Source: Heterodera schachtii | Taxonomy: Eukaryota > Nematoda > Chromadorea > Rhabditida > Heteroderidae | Reading direction: 5' to 3' | DNA: 64,000 nt | Assembly: GCA_023374025.1 (NCBI GenBank) | Contig: SIJG01000021.1 | Span: 1,633,523 to 1,697,522, forward strand | In this document: piece by piece, positions 57,787 to 64,000 of the stretch | Position numbering within the stretch: the stretch's first letter is position 1 | Layout of the letters: every line of letters begins with the position of its first letter | Position numbers and translations under genes: made by a program | Notes under the pieces: model-generated | What the model was told of the DNA's origin: nothing | The model's input: the letters and a program-made list of their open reading frames with translations, nothing else | Database searches by the model: none

Positions 57787-60700
57787 TTATGTCATCACAG
57801 TGACATCAATGGCCAATTTCACTTTGTCCCCACTTTGGTCGTAAAAACCTTTGCTCGGGTCCATCAATTCCTTAATTATAGTAAATTAAAATCAAAAAAG
57901 ATATTTTTAAATGTGCCACTCACCCCAAATGTAATTAAATTGTGTAATCCCCAGCCATTATTTTCATTATGGATGTCATATCGAAGAATGTCTCTCCTTA
58001 TATCCGCCATAGCATACTTTTGTGAGACAATTCGAATCGTTGCCGAATATTTGTATTTACATTTTTCTGTGCAATGAAAATAAAAATTTTTAATGAAATT
58101 AATTGACAAATTCAGTTTTTTTCGTCGGGTAAGAACAATTTTTAGAACCAAAATTTCTATCAAGAAAAAATAATTAAATTTTAGGAACCATTTAGGAAAA
58201 ATTTTTCAGTTTTTAGGGTGGTATATTTTCTGATAAGAAAAAATCGTATAAAAAAATTTTGTAAGAAAATTTCAAAGAAAAAGAATTGAAAAATTTTCTA
58301 GTATTTTTCCGAAATTTTGAAGAAAATTAAAATTTCTAAGCTTGAAGAAACGAAATGCGCCGAAAAATGAAATCCATAATAATAATTTTTATTGGTTGTT
58401 ATTTAACATTAATTTGCACCTTTTTTTGGCACGTCACACAAAAGAAAAATGCCCAAACATTTCTCATTGTAATTGATTCCATTTTTCGGATTTATTTGTG
58501 CCCATATTCTCAATGGAAATCCTCCGATGTGCACAGTTTCACTTTTACGTTCACTCCCAATGACTTCTCACGCAAATTCCGACACTTTTTCAATTTCCAT
58601 CGAAATTGTACCATTGGATTTGTTAGGATCGGAAACGAATTTCTCAATTTTTTTATCTTTCTCGGTTATATTGATGGCCAATGTCACTTTGTCCTCATTT
58701 TGTTTGTAAAAATCATTGGATGGGTCCATCAATTCCTTAATTGCCCATAATTAGACCAATTAAAGAATCAAATGAAATGGCCAACTTACCGCAATGGTAA
58801 TGAAATTGTTGAAACCCAACCAGCTATTTTTATTGTTAATGAGGCGGTCACAAAATGTCCCGGTGGAATTTTCCAAATTGTTGTCCACCCCAACCTTTTG
58901 CGGGACAATTCGAAAGTTTGCCGAACAAACGCTGCACAAATTTGAATCTTAAAAAAAAAATAATTTTTAATAATTTTATTTTTTGGTATTTTCCTATTTT
59001 TCCGTAGAATTCACAATTTCAATGCCAATAAATGTACAAATATTACATTGCTTTATGGTACACTTAAAAAGGAATTTTTAAATTCATATTTGTAAGTTTT
59101 TTGGCCAAAAAAGAGTTCAAAGATCTCTGATGTATCTCAGGTGACTTCAATTTATTAGTGCTGTTCGAGACTGAAAATTTCTCGAGACCAAGGCAAAAAA
59201 TGGCATTTCAAAAATGTTTATGTGAAATCTGTCCGGTAAAAACTCGGAAAGTGTCAATTTTTTTTACCTTCTTTTGGTGCTATATACCAGAGGTGAAAGG
59301 CCAAAAACTTTTGTGTGTTTTTTATATTTATTCTTTTTTGTGCCATAATTCTCCATGCAAATCCCATTATGTGCACTGTTTTGCTGAATCGGCGATTCCT
59401 CACAGCTTCTCCCGCAAATTCGGAAAATTTGTCAATGTCCATAACAATTGTGCCATGAGGTGAAACTCGTTTATGGCATGGAAATTGCAGTGGGTACAGT
59501 ATGCCGTTGGACATCCCACGAAAATTTGGAGGGTTATGGTACCCTTCCATGCCGATCACTTCTTCCAGCGTTAAATTGCGGGATGGAACTGTAAAAAGTG
59601 TGCTAGTGAAATTAAAAGTTGTAAAAATATTAGAAATTTTTAGAATTCAACCCAATTACAGGAACCCATAAATACGGTATTTCCGTGTTCCAATTATGAA
59701 TTAACCATATTTTTTTATGCCATCGGACATCCCATGAAAATTCATTTTGCTATGGCACTGTTCAATGCTGGTCATTTCTTCAGCTGTTAAAATGCCGAAA
59801 GGAACTGAAAGATTTAGAAAAATAAATAAAATTCTTTAAATATTTTTTATACCAATTTTCTCAGTAAATTCCATTTTTTGGACGAGCGGAAAACGAATTT
59901 TGTTCAGTGCCGGACCAAGCATTTGACGCCGATTCTCTGCCGAACATTCAATGCCATTTTCACGGCACTTTTCGTCGGCCCAACGGAGTGCCGAAAAAAA
60001 GAATTAAATTAATGTGACATAATATAAAATTAAATTAATTTGTTTTTTAAGTAATTATTATTATTATTATTTTTTGCAGTTACTTACAGCATTCCAAATT
60101 GAAATTTCTCCACTGATTTGCAATTTGTCTCGTTCCAAAATTTCGCACAACAATTTTTGGTCAATTTGCAAAAATTCCTCCGACTTCAGCAAATCGTCCG
60201 CATTTTTGTCAATGTAATCCAAACACCTTTGGATATAGTCCTAAATGTGAAAGTAATTGTTTTTAAAATCATTTAATTTAAAGCAGGTGTAATTATTCAT
60301 TAATTTTAAAGAATGTGAATTTTCGCCCTATTTCATAATTACTTTTATTCCTCCACCTCCAAATCAAAAAGGCGAGTCAAGGCATATGCAAAGAAAACAT
60401 TGCGCAAATTTGAAATGGGAACATCCAAACATTGGTCAGCAAGGCCAGGGATGTTGTATTTTTTGGCTAATATTAAAAACAAACATTTTAATTAATTTAT
60501 TTTATCGAAATTAATTCACCAGCGTAAAGCACTGCCATTGCATTGTCTCCGTGTAATGCGCTCAAATCACGCACGTAAATGAAGTTCAACATCACTTTGA
60601 ACGCTGCTGGTTCAATGTCGGGCATCTCCACAACAGAGCAACAATTAGCAGAGGCTAATTGAAAATCAATTAGTGTAATTAGCGAGGTAAATTGAAATTT

Positions 60701-61030
60701 AAGTTTTAATTATAGATTAATAGTCCATAATATTTTTTTACCATTTTCCGCCTTTGCATTCTTTGCGTCAAAACGAAACATTGCCTCGAATACGTCGGAA
60801 GCCTTTTCCAAAATAAGTTTATGTGCTGGCACAAGCTTAAAAGGACTAGTGTAAGAAAAAGAATAAAATATATAATTAAATTAAATAAAAATTTAATTAT
60901 TTATAATTTAATTATTAGTTTTTTCAAAATTCGCCTCTTTTTCGTCTCCGTCCCCCACCAAAAAGTTCACATCCGCGTACTCTCCTGTGCTTAGCATCAG
61001 CTTAATCCAATCCGTTGCTGATTCGGACAT
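57787..61030 (-). pseudogene. Gene F: BTB-BACK-MATH-MATH with a nonsense codon in the second MATH
   Basis: Exons read downwards: 61030-60935, 60835-60742, 60654-60520, 60466-60357, 60240-60088, 59991-59853, 59588-59268, 58947-58790, 58735-58420, 58066-57924, 57870-57787; all phases agree, 582 codons. BTB (LMLSTGEYADVNFLVGDG), BACK (LKSEEFLQIDQKLLCEILE; ALRWADEKCRENG), first MATH (VMDIDKFSEFAGEA, WRIMAQK, RIVPQKVGVDNN) and second MATH (MEIEKVSEFA...). At 58570-58568 CGA, conserved in sister copies, is TGA, stopping translation at about residue 457. That still leaves BTB, BACK and one MATH, as in gene C, so a truncated product may work. Intron 1 starts with GC; the BACK exon at 59991 follows TTTTCG. 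A partial duplicate of the seventh exon lies just upstream of it. Confidence 0.85.
59701..59804 (-). pseudogene. Truncated duplicate exon in gene F
   Basis: The acceptor TTTCAG leads into VPFGILTAEEMTSIEQCH and FHGMSDGI, then a stop at 59703-59701. This matches the 5' third of the exon at 59588-59268, which follows 110 bp later. If used, it would end the protein after BACK; it can also be skipped in phase. Confidence 0.7.
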
Positions 61031-62201
61031 GCTAATTAAGGACAATAGCTAAATTTGTATTTTTAAAATTCAAATATTCTAATTCGATAAAAATTGCTGT
61101 TATGGTGACAGAGAAAAAATGTTCAATTGTCTCATTAGTCTAGTTCATTATGTACATTGCAGAGGGCAGAGGGTTGCAACTTTTTGTGTCTGGCGGTCAT
61201 GTGTTCTCTTCAGTGTCAAGTGCTCTCTCGCCGGGCATAGACGCGGTTAATAGTTAGTCACTGTTCACTCGCTTCTCTAACGATCGTTAATAGACTGACT
61301 GTCTGCGTCTCTGCCCTTGCGAGAGAGATTGATAATTATATTATTTGTGTTGAGCATCTAAAAATATCTAATTTACAATACTTAGTAATATCTGTTTTTA
61401 AATCTATGTAATCATTTTTGGAAAACTTGAAAAACATCAAAATCCAGGTCCAGCAAAAATCCAAGTTGCCGAAAAATGGCCTGGAGCTGGACCTGGATCC
61501 ATGAAAAATCCAGGCCTGGATCCAGGTCCGCGAAATTTTTTTTAGAAAATATACCCTAGAATAATTTTCTCAGAAATTTTTTTATTGATAAAATTATGCG
61601 TTTTAAATGACAAAAATTAAGTTTTTTGAACCTTTTTCATGCCTTTTTTGCCAATTTTATTCAAGAGCTGTTTATTTGGAAATTTCTTTAACCAAACACT
61701 GCTAAAATTTTATGTTTTATAATAATTGCTGGATAACAAAGCAACGGGACATGGAGTCTCGGCAAAACGGAGCTTTAAACCCTGCTAATCAGCCTGTCTT
61801 TTAGTCACGTTAATACCGCTTGTTCCCGATCTACGGTCAAGTTCCGGCATCGTTAAAATGATTTAAATTACTTCAATATTAATATTTTTTTTCTAAGCAT
61901 TGTCCACATTTATTAGGAAAAACAGATAAATATGTACAGAAAACATGCTGAGCGGGACCGGGACCAATAGCGGGACACTGAGTACCAAGGTCCCGGTTTT
62001 GACCAATTTTGACCGGGACTGGGAAATTCCCGGTTTTCCTAGCCAAAAAGTCCCGGTTTTCAACCAAAAAATCCCGGTCCCGGTTTTTGTCAAAAATCCC
62101 GGTCCCGTCAGCTCTTTTTAAGACAGATTGAAAATAAAATATTTAATTAATAAAAATGCATTTTTCAATATTCCAAAATTTGAATAAACTAAGTTTTATC
62201 A
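61031..62201. repeat. Upstream region of gene F with hairpin and C/G-word repeats
   Basis: A stem of about 22 bp (CTCTCTCGCCGGGCATAGACG at about 61224-61245 against CGTCTCTGCCCTTGCGAGAGAG at 61306-61328) encloses about 60 nt. 61445-61530 carries CCAGGTCC/GGACCTGG words; 61950-62115 carries the CCCGGTTTT repeat also found at 2585-2800. No coding sequence recognised. Confidence 0.5.
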
Positions 62202-63510
62202 TCAGATAAAAAACAGGATAACATAACTTTCACATTTACGCCAAATCGTGCCTTCATAATAGTAAAGAACGGTGGCGGTGGCAGAGAATTGATCACCAAT
62301 TTTGGTACTTCTCTGTGTGTATGTGACCCCACACGATCTGGTTGCACCGTAGTTGCGCAACACTGCAAGGTTACTGTACAAAGTTTTGCTGGTCAAGTGC
62401 AAATGTTCCGCGTTTTCAAAGGTTTCAACGAGATTGTTGAGTGAGTTAATGTTGTAATTGACTCTTAATAAACGTTATGAATTAAAATTGTGAGTTAAAA
62501 AATTGAAAATGGCCCAAAATCAGACCTGGGCATATTTGGATTTCAAGGGGACCTCAGTACTATTTGGGCCTTAAAGCCACATTTCGTTAAACGCGCACCC
62601 CTGTGCAAATTTGCATATACAAGTAATATTTTTAATTAACAAAAAAAAATACGTAAATTTTGTGGGTTTATAGGGCTATTTAAAAGCCCTCATCCCTATC
62701 AGTCTTATTTTTTCCGTTCCCGATTTCCCTACCTGGATCGGGAAATCGATTTTTAAAACGATAATTGGACTATTTGCGAATCATAATTTTAATTATATTT
62801 GAATATGTTTTTAGTTTTAAATTTTAAACTTACTCGGTATGCTTCCAAAGCATTGATGCAATGCTGCGTTCATAAGGACTTGCTAAAAAGAGCCAATCCC
62901 ATGCTTTTCGGGCTCTGACCTTCTGATTCGTGTAATCGTAAAGTGTTACCATGATGTTTAAACTGTTATAATCGGCCAATAAAAAGCAATTCTCGGACAT
63001 GCAACGAACAAGGCTATTGGTGTCATTTTGAAGATTAGTTGATACAAAGCCTTGTTTGATATAACTTGAAAGGTATAATAAAACATAATTATTTAATATT
63101 GCATGACAGTTCGTACAATGTAGACTAGTACGCAATTTATTTTTCAATTAAAACCTAAATTCTTTCTAAATACAAAATCGTTAAAAGAAAAGAACCAAAC
63201 AGATTATTTGTTGTTTATTGAGAAAAAAAATTATAAATTTAAACTCCACCCTCCACTTTTTTAGCTTATATTTTACCTGTCTTTCGAATTTTATTTTTGT
63301 CCATTTATTTAAAATTTTCATAATAATTGAATAGAAAAAACTATAATTAATTAAATGAACTCACTTCCTGTTGCCATACCCATCAAGGGCGTCAAAAATT
63401 TTGACAGTCAATTCGAAAACTGTTGCATTGTCCAAGACAGGCCGATTTAAATGCATTTCATCAATCGCAGATTTTACTACGCCAATTTCGATGTTCGGGA
63501 AGGACTTCAA
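62202..63510 (-). CDS. Unrecognised cysteine-containing protein, 5' end uncertain
   Basis: Three exons in phase: 63510-63365 (LKSFPNIEIGVVKSAID, VFELTVKIFDALDGYG), 63124-62834 (LHCTNCHAILNNYVLLYL, NSLVRCMSENCFLLADY, ARKAWDWLFLASPYERS) and 62463-62202 (NLVETFENAEHLHLTSK, SCGVTYTQRSTKIGDQF, YYYEGTIWRKCESY). Total about 232 aa from the first exon seen. The acceptors are TTTTAG, GTACTAG and TTATTAAG. Cysteines come as a CxxC pair plus several singles, which suggests a secreted or extracellular protein, but no signal peptide exon was found upstream before the next gene ends at 63831. I recognise no family. Confidence 0.6.
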
Positions 63511-63830
63511 CTAAAATTGAAAATAATTTTCAGGTCCTATGAATTTAAGTTTGAGAAAAGATAATTAAAAAAGGATAGGACGTTTGTACGCTATCCATTA
63601 TTTTATTTGAACCAAGTTTTACAAAATTTATATTTATTAATTGCTTAAATAATTTGTGATGAAATTAATCCAAAAACGTCAAATATGCACATATATGTGC
63701 CAAAAAACTCCCTAAATATTTCCTAAAACCAAAATAATCACAAAAACTAAAAAATTTCTAAAATATGCAAATTCTCTAAAAATCTCATTCTTTATCCATT
63801 TCGTTGACATAATAATAAATCAAAATCATT

Positions 63831-64000
63831 TCAATGCTTTTTGGCCTGCCGTATTTGCTCTATATCCCCCCTTTCTTCTAAAACAAGCTTTCTTACAAGT
63901 TCCGCAGATACATAAGGATCCACATTGTCAAGGATCGAGGTTACAACTGTCGTGAGTTCCTTCTGGTACCAGCCCATTCGTTTTTGGTCTCCGGCAAAGG
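63831..64000 (-). CDS. 3' end of an unrecognised gene
   Basis: An open frame enters from the window edge and ends at TGA (63833-63831). The visible C-terminus is charged and helical (RMGWYQKELTTVVTSILDN, ELVRKLVLEERGDIEQI, RQAKKH). No domain recognised. Its codon use and sharp end look coding; same strand as the neighbouring 62202-63510 gene. Confidence 0.5.
   Translation of the reverse strand, partial: FAGDQKRMGWYQKELTTVVTSILDNVDPYVSAELVRKLVLEERGDIEQIRQAKKH

Overview
The window looks like nuclear DNA from a nematode, most likely a plant-parasitic tylenchid of the cyst-nematode type. The sequence shows AT-rich non-coding DNA with GC-richer exons, many short introns ending in TTTTCAG, frequent GC donors at one intron position, a RalGDS/RGL-type Ras-family exchange factor, saposin-B domains, and an expanded BTB-BACK-MATH family. 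The genus is an inference; nothing here is diagnostic by itself. There is no rRNA, intact tRNA, CRISPR or prokaryotic feature.

Layout. (1) 1-16.4 kb: three BTB-BACK-MATH genes (A, + strand, 1340-5361; B, - strand, 6395-8722; C, + strand, 13517-16365) and a MATH fragment (10668-11262), interspersed with inverted-repeat transposons. (2) 16.4-20.8 kb: non-coding, low-complexity DNA. (3) 20.8-40.9 kb: one 24-exon gene for an RGL-1/RalGDS-like exchange factor (RasGEF_N, RasGEF, RA). Its introns are packed with foldback elements, and its 3.2-kb intron 13 carries an antisense two-exon gene for an 84-aa secreted, furin-processed, six-cysteine peptide precursor (30888-31224). (4) 42.3-43.6 kb: a secreted protein with two saposin-like domains, - strand. 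(5) 44.3-61.0 kb: a second cluster, all on the - strand, of BTB-BACK-MATH copies D, E and F plus a MATH tail, produced by recent segmental duplication and mostly damaged by frameshifts, a nonsense codon or transposon insertion. About 21 units of a 54-56-bp repeat built from 3' splice-site motifs lie between D and the MATH tail. (6) 62.2-64.0 kb: an unrecognised cysteine-containing gene and the 3' end of another gene, both on the - strand.

Main points. The BTB family has its domains in the order BTB, BACK, then one or two MATH, the reverse of the usual MATH-first nematode/SPOP order; by family knowledge these would be cullin-3 substrate adaptors. One intron of the family starts with GC in five of six copies. 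Another lacks an AG acceptor in five of six copies and ends in CG; the RGL gene has an intron of the same GT-CG type, so this is not private to one family. Single-base frame breaks recur in otherwise conserved genes (RGL exons 4, 14 and 24; saposin exon 1), so some may be assembly errors. All gene models were made by eye from splice phase and paralogue alignment, without transcripts.
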